Below, piece after piece: positions 1-6,069 of a stretch of 13,901 nucleotides of DNA; position 1 is the first letter of the stretch, and the number at the start of each line of letters is the position of its first letter. Below the pieces are notes generated by a model. That model saw only the letters and a program-made list of their open reading frames with translations, was not told the origin of the DNA and did not search any database. The stretch is from Planctomycetales bacterium (GTDB lineage Bacteria > Planctomycetota > Planctomycetia > Planctomycetales > Planctomycetaceae): assembly GCA_020050375.1 (NCBI GenBank), contig JAGVKR010000715.1, forward strand, positions 1-13,901. The letters run 5' to 3'. The translations under genes and the position numbers were made by a program.

Positions 1-1936
1 CGACGCGGAGCTTGTGCTCGGGCGAGACGCGGGCGTAGACGGCAATCGTCTCAACGTCGCGGGCCAGATCTTCGTCGGAGAGATTGTCGAGGTCGTGCCC
101 GGTGAGCGTGCGGTCGTCTCCGGTCGCTAGTTGCAATTCGCGGGCGATCGCGGCAGCGGTCTCGGGGTGATCGCCGGTGATCATCACCGGGCGAATTCCC
201 GCCGCCCGGCAGCGGGCCACCGCCACCTTCACCTCGTCGCGGGGCGGGTCGATCATCCCGACCAGGCCGCAAAAGACCATCTCCGACTCCGCGAATTGCT
301 GCGATTCGGTGTGCGAGTAAGAACGGCACGCCAGCGCGAGAAGCCGCAACGCCTGCGCAGCCAACTGCGTATTGGCTTGGGCGATTTCACTGCGACGGGT
401 GTCGGAGAGGGGAGTTGACTCCCCGTTCCGCAACTCGGCGGCGCAGCTCCGCAGGATGACTTCGGGAGCCCCCTTGGTATACATCTCGGCGCCGCCCTGC
501 GTGGAACGGTAGGCCATCGACATCGCCTTGCGGTCAGAATCGAATGGCAACTCGAAGAACGGCCGCTCGCCGGCAGGCTCGAGCCGGGCCTTCATCGCGG
601 CGACCACGAGCGCCCCTTCGGTCGGGTCGCCAATCACTTGCCAGGCCTCTTCTCCTTCCTCCTTCCGAGTGACGCGGGCACTGTTGCAGTAGAGACCGAT
701 TGACAGCGCTCGGTGCAGGTCGGGCGTCGTGTGAGGATCGATCGTCTTCTCTGCCTCGGCATGCTCACCGCCAGGCAACCCGGTGACGAATTGGCCCTCG
801 GGAGCGTAGCCGGTTCCAGTGACGCGATACCATTGGCCACCGGCGTAAATGACGCGGACTGTCATCTCATTGCGGGTTAATGTGCCGGTTTTGTCGGAGC
901 AGATCACCGTCACCGAGCCCAGTGTTTCGACGCTGGGCAAGCGGCGAATCAGCACGTTGCGGGCGACCATTCGCTGGAGGCCCAGGGCCAAGGCCAGCGT
1001 GACGACGGTGGGGAGCCCTTCGGGGACGGCGGCAACAGCCAGACTGATGGCCCGCACAAAGACGTCGCCGGCGCTCCGCCCGCGATACAGCTCGAGGGCG
1101 AAGATCACCGCCACGATCGCCAGGCAGACAAACACAAGGATTCGTCCAAGCTCGGCGAGGCGCCGCTGCAGCGGCGTCGACTCGTGCGCCTCGTGCTGCA
1201 ACAGACCGGCGATCCGCCCCAGCTCGGTTTCCATGCCGGTCGCCGTGACGACCGCGCGGGCCTTTCCTGCCGTCAAGATCGTGCTCATATACACCATGTT
1301 CAGCCGATCGCCGAGCGACGTATTGGGCGGGAGAACGGCGTCGCTTCGCTTCTCGACCGGAACCGATTCGCCGGTGAGCGCGGCTTCCTGGATACGGACG
1401 CCATACGCTTCGATCAGCCGCGCGTCCGAAGGGATATTGTCGCCCGCTTCTAGCTCGATCCGATCGCCGGGAACAAGATCTCGCGCCGGAACGGTTTGCA
1501 GTGCGCCGCCACGGATGACCTTGGCCATCGGCGAAGAGAGCCGCTGGAGGGCTGCGAGCGCTCGTTCGGCTTTGTCCTCCTGAAGGAAACCGATGATCGC
1601 GTTGAGCAGGACAATCGCCAGGATCACGAACGTGTCGGTCCAGTCTCCCGAGAGACCGGAGATCACTGCGGCGGCAATGAGAATCCCCACGACCAGCTCC
1701 CGGAACTGGGCCAGGAACTTTAGCCACCACGGAGTGGAGGGAGCCGCCTGCAGCTCGTTGAATCCGAATCGCGTCCGTCGTTCGGCAACAGCCGTCTCAT
1801 CGAGCCCCTGATCGAGTGCGACATCAAGCCGTTCGAGGATCTCGTTGGCCGACAGTGTGTGGGGGGGATCCACGGTCGATGAATCGTTCGGGCCGGGTCG
1901 ATCGGGATCCAGTCCTGACGGCAACTTCGGGATCAC
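1..1936 (-). CDS. Type II cation-transporting P-type ATPase, N-terminal 645 residues (cut by window edge)
   Basis: ATP-driven inner-membrane cation pump of the Ca2+/Mg2+-type (P2) class. Seen in order: a cation-ATPase N-terminal domain (about residues 26-70), the actuator motif TGES at 188-191, the membrane-4 ion-site motif PEGLP at 305-309, the phosphorylation motif DKTGT with D348 as the phosphorylated aspartate, the nucleotide-binding KGAPE at 488-492, and the P-domain TGDH at 587-590. One reading phase carries every motif, so there is no net frameshift. PEGLP argues against heavy-metal pumps (CPC) and plasma-membrane proton pumps. The GDGxNDxP hinge and membrane helices 5-10 lie beyond base 1. 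I chose the GTG at 1934-1936 because AAGGAA sits about 6 bases upstream on the minus strand and no ATG occurs before the in-frame stop at 1970-1972. A GTG at 1871-1873 is the alternative. Ion specificity cannot be read from this part. Confidence 0.95.
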   Translation of the reverse strand, partial: MIPKLPSGLDPDRPGPNDSSTVDPPHTLSANEILERLDVALDQGLDETAVAERRTRFGFNELQAAPSTPWWLKFLAQFRELVVGILIAAAVISGLSGDWTDTFVILAIVLLNAIIGFLQEDKAERALAALQRLSSPMAKVIRGGALQTVPARDLVPGDRIELEAGDNIPSDARLIEAYGVRIQEAALTGESVPVEKRSDAVLPPNTSLGDRLNMVYMSTILTAGKARAVVTATGMETELGRIAGLLQHEAHESTPLQRRLAELGRILVFVCLAIVAVIFALELYRGRSAGDVFVRAISLAVAAVPEGLPTVVTLALALGLQRMVARNVLIRRLPSVETLGSVTVICSDKTGTLTRNEMTVRVIYAGGQWYRVTGTGYAPEGQFVTGLPGGEHAEAEKTIDPHTTPDLHRALSIGLYCNSARVTRKEEGEEAWQVIGDPTEGALVVAAMKARLEPAGERPFFELPFDSDRKAMSMAYRSTQGGAEMYTKGAPEVILRSCAAELRNGESTPLSDTRRSEIAQANTQLAAQALRLLALACRSYSHTESQQFAESEMVFCGLVGMIDPPRDEVKVAVARCRAAGIRPVMITGDHPETAAAIARELQLATGDDRTLTGHDLDNLSDEDLARDVETIAVYARVSPEHKLRV

Positions 1937-1993
1937 TCGATGTTCCTTGTTGCAGGATCGGGACCGATTTCAGCAACCATTGCCCGCAAAGGA

Positions 1994-2022
1994 GTTCTAC
2001 GTCCCGATCGAACATGGTTCAA
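1994..2022 (-). promoter_or_regulatory. Possible sigma70-like promoter of the P-type ATPase
   Basis: On the minus strand TTGAAC (2022-2017) is followed after 17 bases by TAGAAC (1999-1994). Each hexamer matches four of six consensus positions. Transcription would begin near 1987, about 50 bases before the GTG start and its AAGGAA ribosome site. The match is modest and could be chance. The rest of the 1937-2180 spacer holds an imperfect hairpin at about 2094-2122 (CCTGTCCC against GGGAGCAGG, one bulge) ahead of the divergent exporter gene. Confidence 0.3.
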
Positions 2023-2180
2023 TCCCCGCGACACGAAGCTCGGTCGGTTTCCGCGAAGTAATTGTCTGACTATGATTCGAGGCCACCCGACCTGCCTGTC
2101 CCTCTTCGGGAACGGGAGCAGGAGAGTGACGACGCCATGACCGCGGCGACCTGGCCCTCTGCAATCTTGAAAACGGACTG

Positions 2181-3488
2181 ATGTCTGATCTGGATCAGGA
2201 GAATCCCGACGGATTGCCGATCGAAACGCTCGACGGCCACGATCCCTATGTGGCGCTCCGCGACCGCAACTTCCGCTGGTTTCTGGCGGGCAACATGCTG
2301 TCGCTGCTCGGGATTCAGATGCAGACGTTCGCGATCAGTTGGGAAATCTACGAACGAACCCGGTCGAACCTGGCGCTGGCCTGGGTCGGGTTGGTGCAGG
2401 TCATTCCCGTGGTCATGCTGTTTCTGCCCGCTGGTCATGTGGTCGATCGGTTCGATCGTCGACGAATCCTGATGCTCGGGCTCGGGCTTGCGGCGGCGAG
2501 CTCGCTGGGGCTCGCGGCGAATTCGGCGTATGGAGGCGATTATCGATTGTCTTACGTGTTTCTATTTCTGATCGGGACGGCGCGGGCCTTCCTGCAGCCG
2601 GCCAGGTCGGCCTTCCTGCCGCAGATTGTCTCCCGTTCTCATTTCGGCAACGCCGTCACGTGGAACAGCGGCGGGTTTCAACTGGCGATGGTCACCGGTC
2701 CGGCGCTCGGGGGCATTCTGATCGGTTGGCTCCGGAACGCGACGATCGTCTATTTGCTGAATGCGATGCTGGCGACTCTGTATGCCCTGTTCCTGCTGAT
2801 GATTCGGAGTCGGCCCTACACGCCGTCGACTGAACCGGTGTCGCTCCGGTCGCTGGGGGCAGGGCTTGGGTTTGTATGGCGGACGAAGGTCATCCTGGGG
2901 GCGATCACACTCGACATGTTCGCTGTGCTCCTCGGTGGTGCCACCGCGCTCATCCCCGTGTATGCGAAGGACATTCTTTTTATCGACCCCTTCCGGCAGG
3001 GGTGGATGCGATCGGCGCCGGGGATCGGAGCCGTTTGCATGTCGTTTCTGCTGGCGCACCGGCCGCCCATGGAGCGCGCCGGCCGGGCTTTGCTCTGGTC
3101 GGTGGTGGGATTCGGAGCGGCGACGATCGTGTTCGGCCTGTCGCGGAGCCTGTCGCTTTCGTTGTTTATGCTGTTTGTGATGGGGCTGCTCGACATGATC
3201 AGCGTCGTCATCCGCCATACGCTCGTGCAGATGCTGACTCCTGACGAGATGCGCGGCCGGGTCTCGGCGGTCAACAGCATGTTCATCGGGATATCGAACG
3301 AGCTGGGGGAGGCTGAGTCGGGCTACGTGGCGCACCTCTTCGATCGCGACGCCGACCGTGCCTATGGGCCGACCGTGTCGGTGGTCAGCGGTGGAATCGG
3401 GACGTTGATCGTCGTTGCGACGGTGGCCGTGCTGTGGCCCGAGTTGCGTCGTTACGGTCGGCTGGATGGCTCTTCGAAGAGCAAGTGA
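2181..3488 (+). CDS. MFS exporter, EntS/enterobactin-exporter-like family
   Basis: A 435-residue proton-coupled inner-membrane exporter of the major facilitator superfamily. The length and the two blocks of hydrophobic helices (about 31-210 and 225-420) fit a 12-helix fold. The loop 2-3 signature GHVVDRFDRRR is at 85-95, and TPDEMRGRVSAVNSMF at 353-368 is the loop typical of the EntS-like MFS_3 group, followed by a conserved NELGEAESG stretch. Such proteins export siderophores, drugs or small metabolites. The substrate cannot be told here because no siderophore genes are adjacent. The first 25 residues are a hydrophilic cytoplasmic leader. There is no clear Shine-Dalgarno site before the ATG, so the start is less certain than the family. 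It is divergent from the ATPase and separated from csrA by 260 bases. Confidence 0.93.
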   Translation: MSDLDQENPDGLPIETLDGHDPYVALRDRNFRWFLAGNMLSLLGIQMQTFAISWEIYERTRSNLALAWVGLVQVIPVVMLFLPAGHVVDRFDRRRILMLGLGLAAASSLGLAANSAYGGDYRLSYVFLFLIGTARAFLQPARSAFLPQIVSRSHFGNAVTWNSGGFQLAMVTGPALGGILIGWLRNATIVYLLNAMLATLYALFLLMIRSRPYTPSTEPVSLRSLGAGLGFVWRTKVILGAITLDMFAVLLGGATALIPVYAKDILFIDPFRQGWMRSAPGIGAVCMSFLLAHRPPMERAGRALLWSVVGFGAATIVFGLSRSLSLSLFMLFVMGLLDMISVVIRHTLVQMLTPDEMRGRVSAVNSMFIGISNELGEAESGYVAHLFDRDADRAYGPTVSVVSGGIGTLIVVATVAVLWPELRRYGRLDGSSKSK

Positions 3489-3521
3489 ATCCAGTTTGTA
3501 TGAGGTCCCAAGACCGCACAC

Positions 3522-3538
3522 TGTAGCAGGATGCTACA
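3522..3538 (+). promoter_or_regulatory. Perfect 7-bp hairpin with GGA loop, candidate CsrA binding site
   Basis: TGTAGCA (3522-3528) and TGCTACA (3532-3538) pair perfectly around a GGA triloop, 33 bases after the exporter stop and about 210 bases before csrA. CsrA/RsmA proteins prefer GGA exposed in a hairpin loop, with consensus RUACARGGAUGU. The local GUAGCAGGAUGC matches 9 of its 12 positions. No T-run follows, so it does not look like an intrinsic terminator. It could instead be a 17-bp DNA operator. Confidence 0.4.
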
Positions 3539-3637
3539 TCGAACCTGCGACGGTCCTGACTCAGATGCGAATTATTTATAGATTTTCATGTGAATCTTAA
3601 ATCATTACCTGATTGATGCTTGCGACAACTGTCGTCG

Positions 3638-3664
3638 AAATAAATCGGATTGGCCCGATTATTT
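3638..3664 (+). terminator. Possible weak intrinsic terminator of the exporter transcript
   Basis: AAATAAATCGG (3638-3648) pairs with CCGATTATTT (3655-3664) with one bulged base, around the loop ATTGGC. The U-rich side on the plus strand (AUUAUUUCU) resembles an intrinsic terminator, but the GC core is short. It lies between the exporter and csrA and could equally be part of the csrA leader. Confidence 0.3.
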
Positions 3665-3686
3665 CTGTCACAACTTACGTTTATGC

Positions 3687-3743
3687 GGATAACGGAGTGT
3701 CGGAAGGAACGACCCAGTTCCACATCTCGCGTTTCAAGGAGGA
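3687..3743 (+). promoter_or_regulatory. csrA leader with clustered GGA triplets and strong Shine-Dalgarno site
   Basis: The last 60 bases before csrA carry GGA at 3687-3689, 3694-3696, 3702-3704, 3706-3708, 3738-3740 and 3741-3743. The last two form the ribosome site AAGGAGGA (3736-3743), five bases before the ATG. GGAAC (3706-3710) can pair with GTTCC (3717-3721) around a 6-base loop. CsrA proteins commonly repress their own translation by covering GGA in the Shine-Dalgarno site, so autoregulation is a reasonable inference. Confidence 0.5.
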
Positions 3744-3748
3744 TCGTC

Positions 3749-3958
3749 ATGCTTGTTCTGAGCCGAAAGCCGGGTGAGAAGATCGTCATCGGCGAGGGGA
3801 TCGAATTGATGGTTGTCGCAGTCAACGGCAACCGGGTTCAGTTGGGGATCGCCGCGCCGAGGCAGTGCCGAATCGTTCGGGCCGAGTGCCGGGTCGACGA
3901 CTTGCATCCAGACAAACACCCGGTCGATGTTGCCTCGCTGGCCGGTTGTGGAGTTTGA
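3749..3958 (+). CDS. csrA: Carbon storage regulator CsrA/RsmA
   Basis: A 69-residue dimeric RNA-binding protein that binds GGA-containing hairpins in mRNA leaders to block or alter translation. The family opening MLVLSRKPGEKIVIG occupies residues 1-15, including L4 and R6 of the RNA-binding strand. The core GIAAP is at 33-37 and IVRAE at 42-46, placing R44, the main RNA-contact arginine, at its canonical position. The tail after residue 47 (VDDLHPDKHPVD and onward) is variable. The ATG follows AAGGAGGA by five bases, which fixes the start and excludes in-frame upstream starts. In many bacteria csrA is next to flagellar genes; here it stands alone between an exporter and a convergent UbiB kinase, so its targets cannot be inferred from neighbours. 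Confidence 0.95.
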   Translation: MLVLSRKPGEKIVIGEGIELMVVAVNGNRVQLGIAAPRQCRIVRAECRVDDLHPDKHPVDVASLAGCGV

Positions 3959-3994
3959 GGGAAGGCCTGATGGGAATTGCCCCAAACGCGCCAC

Positions 3995-4022
3995 TTGACT
4001 GTGCGCCGGACTTTATTATAAA
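3995..4022 (+). promoter_or_regulatory. Sigma70-like promoter in the csrA-ubiB convergent spacer
   Basis: TTGACT (3995-4000) and TATAAA (4017-4022) each match five of six consensus bases and are 16 bases apart, the best promoter match I found in the window. It points along the plus strand but no gene starts downstream before the convergent UbiB gene, so it would drive a short non-coding transcript starting near 4029. Confidence 0.45.
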
Positions 4023-4028
4023 CATCGA

Positions 4029-4180
4029 AAGATTGTTCTCCTGTAGCATTCGAAGGAAAAAGGAGTTTGCCCGCTCGGGGCGTCGTTATCCGCGTCAAAT
4101 GTATTTTTAAGTTGAAAAATTGATCCGAGCGGGATTTGATCCAGCACCCTGGCTGCTCTGCAGCCAGGGTGCTTGTGATT
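4029..4180 (+). ncRNA. Candidate small RNA downstream of csrA
   Basis: Inferred from three signs: a good promoter at 3995-4022, no coding frame of note, and a perfect 14-bp stem-loop ending at 4173. Within the about 150-base product, CCCGCTCGG (4070-4078) pairs with CCGAGCGGG (4125-4133), and an inner ATTTTT/AAAAAT stem (4103-4108 with 4115-4120) nests inside it. An unpaired stretch at 4053-4065 carries two GGA triplets (GAAGGAAAAAGGAG). No known RNA family is recognised. The transcript could also be just the 3' region of csrA. Confidence 0.25.
4143..4173. terminator. Perfect 14-bp stem-loop between convergent csrA and ubiB
   Basis: AGCACCCTGGCTGC (4143-4156) and GCAGCCAGGGTGCT (4160-4173) are exact inverse complements around the loop TCT. 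It lies in the convergent gap, so it can end transcription from both sides. The tails (TTGTGATT on plus, GGATCAAAT on minus) are only moderately T-rich, so a processed 3' end or a dispersed hairpin repeat is also possible. Confidence 0.55.
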
Positions 4181-4242
4181 GCGATGGCCGCACATTTCCA
4201 ATGCCACGCAGCGAACGTGCGGAGATTTGCGTCGACCACCGA

Positions 4243-6003
4243 TTACAGTCGACCGCTGCGGAAGACGCCGTAGATCAGCCAGATCCCCAGGAAGCTCGAT
4301 AAGACGAACGTGGGAACGCTGATCCACCAGGCGGCATTTCCGGTGGTGCGAATGACCAGCGCCGACGCGACGATCAGCGCCGACATCACCAAGCCGATGA
4401 CAATCCGGTTGCTCGAACGATCGACCTCGGTGATCAGATGCTCGAGATGCCGGTGCTCGAGGTGAATCCGCAGGTCGTCTTTGCTGAGCTTGGCGAGCGT
4501 CTGACCGACGTTGACCGGCAGATCGTGCAGAACGCCAAGCAGCATCTTCGCGTCGGTGATGGCCCGCGCCGCCATCCGCTGCGGGTTATATCGCTCGCGC
4601 ACCAGATGTTCGACAAGCGGAGCGAGGTGTGAAGCCAGATTGAACTCGGGGTCGAGCTCGCGCCCCACTCCTTCGAGCGTGATGATCGCCCGGATCAGCA
4701 GCATCAAATCGGCCGGGTAGCGAATGCTGTGGCTGGAAAGGATGTTCACGAACTCCGACAGCAACTTTCCGACGTTGATGCTTTCCAGCGGCAGGCCATA
4801 AAAGCCGTCGATCAGGTCCCGCACGTCGCTCTGAAGCAGCGGGCGGTCGATGGGCCGAAACGGTTTGCCGATCAATAGCACCTGATCGACGCAACCGCGG
4901 ACGTCGCCGCGCGTCACCCCGGCAAACAGGTCGAGGAGTTGCTCGCGCTTGTCGTCTTCGAGCCGGCCGACCATGCCGAAGTCGATCAGGCCGACGACCC
5001 CATTGCGAAGAATTCGCATGTTGCCCGGATGCGGGTCGCCGTGAAACAACCCGTGCTCGAACGCCATCTTCATGAAGATCCGCGCGCCGTTGGCAGCGAC
5101 TTCGCTCGGATCGAGACCGGCCGCAACCAGCTCCGTGCGATCGTTGACCTTAAGACCATCGATGAAACGCATGGTGACGACCGCCTCGGTCGTCAGATCC
5201 CAGCAAACGGTGGGGATATCCAAGGTCGCGTCGTGGCGAAAGAGTCGGCGGAACTCGTCCATCGTGCGCGCTTCGCGATTGAAATTCACTTCGCGGCGAA
5301 TCGTTCGCGCAAACTGAGCAACGAGCCCCACCGGATCGAAAACTTCAGCTTCGGGAACGTGCCGCTCGATCATCACGGCCAGTTCGCCCATCAGCGACAG
5401 ATCACGCTCGACGTCGCTGACGACGTTCGGTCGGCGGATTTTGACAGCGAGTGTTGTCCCGTCACGCAACCAGGCGCGATGGACCTGACCGAGCGAGCCG
5501 GCGGCGAGCGGCTGTGGATCGAATCGGCTGAACAGCGTTTCAACCGGTGCGCCAATCTCCAGTTCGAGGATCCGCCGAGCCTCCTGTCCGCTGAAGGGAG
5601 GGACATGCTCCTGAAGTTTTTCGAGCTCGACAATCAGCGCCGCCGGCAACAGGTCGGGGCGGGTGCTCATCACCTGCCCGAACTTGACGAACGTCGGACC
5701 CAGCTCTTCCAGCGCCAGGCGGATGCGCTGGGCGACTGTGAGCGTCGGCGTCGGCTCGGGACGCCGCAGGATCACCCGCCGCCACCAGCGGAGATAGCCC
5801 ATCAGCCGCAGACGCTCGACGACGTCGCCGAATCCGTGGTTCAAAAGCACGGTCACGATCTCGCGGGTCCGTCCGAGATTGCGAATGAAACGGATGGGGG
5901 CAAGCGGCAACAGGGGACTCCATGAGGTTTGGTCGATCGAGACGTGACGGCAGAGCTTTGATTCTAACGCGATTGCTCGGCGAGAGTCAGCCGATTCCGG
6001 CAT
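4243..6003 (-). CDS. ubiB: UbiB/ABC1/AarF-family atypical protein kinase-like ATPase
   Basis: A 586-residue membrane-linked kinase-like ATPase of the family that supports ubiquinone (or other isoprenoid quinone/lipid) biosynthesis. Residues numbered from the chosen ATG: the KFGQ signature at 107-110 (KxGQ motif that covers the active site), the alanine/glycine-rich loop AAGSLGQVH at 167-175, the AVKI lysine K188, the catalytic loop HGDPHPGN at 321-328, and DFG at 341-343. Two hydrophobic helices close the C-terminus, as in UbiB, with the conserved kinase core between. The frame stays open upstream to 6156, but that part overlaps the divergent gene and is not family-like, so I took ATG 6001-6003; no clear ribosome site supports it. 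No other quinone genes are adjacent, so the quinone role is by family only. Confidence 0.92.
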   Translation of the reverse strand: MPESADSRRAIALESKLCRHVSIDQTSWSPLLPLAPIRFIRNLGRTREIVTVLLNHGFGDVVERLRLMGYLRWWRRVILRRPEPTPTLTVAQRIRLALEELGPTFVKFGQVMSTRPDLLPAALIVELEKLQEHVPPFSGQEARRILELEIGAPVETLFSRFDPQPLAAGSLGQVHRAWLRDGTTLAVKIRRPNVVSDVERDLSLMGELAVMIERHVPEAEVFDPVGLVAQFARTIRREVNFNREARTMDEFRRLFRHDATLDIPTVCWDLTTEAVVTMRFIDGLKVNDRTELVAAGLDPSEVAANGARIFMKMAFEHGLFHGDPHPGNMRILRNGVVGLIDFGMVGRLEDDKREQLLDLFAGVTRGDVRGCVDQVLLIGKPFRPIDRPLLQSDVRDLIDGFYGLPLESINVGKLLSEFVNILSSHSIRYPADLMLLIRAIITLEGVGRELDPEFNLASHLAPLVEHLVRERYNPQRMAARAITDAKMLLGVLHDLPVNVGQTLAKLSKDDLRIHLEHRHLEHLITEVDRSSNRIVIGLVMSALIVASALVIRTTGNAAWWISVPTFVLSSFLGIWLIYGVFRSGRL

Positions 6004-6069
6004 TTCCAGACCACGAGCAGACGCAGGGCGCGATTGCCTGTGATGCACCGGCTTGGGTAACATCGGGGA

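Noticed and set aside
849..1583. Long plus-strand open frame (244 codons) over the P-type ATPase
   Set aside because: The minus-strand frame carries TGES, PEGLP and DKTGT here; the plus frame is low-complexity and rich in R, S and T, as expected of an antisense shadow.
2562..3521. Minus-strand open frame (319 codons) over the MFS exporter
   Set aside because: Very rich in H, R, P and Q with no hydrophobic or domain pattern; shadow of the exporter gene.
4939..5925. Long plus-strand open frame (328 codons) over UbiB
   Set aside because: Antisense to the UbiB motifs KFGQ, HGDPHPGN and DFG; no domain recognised.
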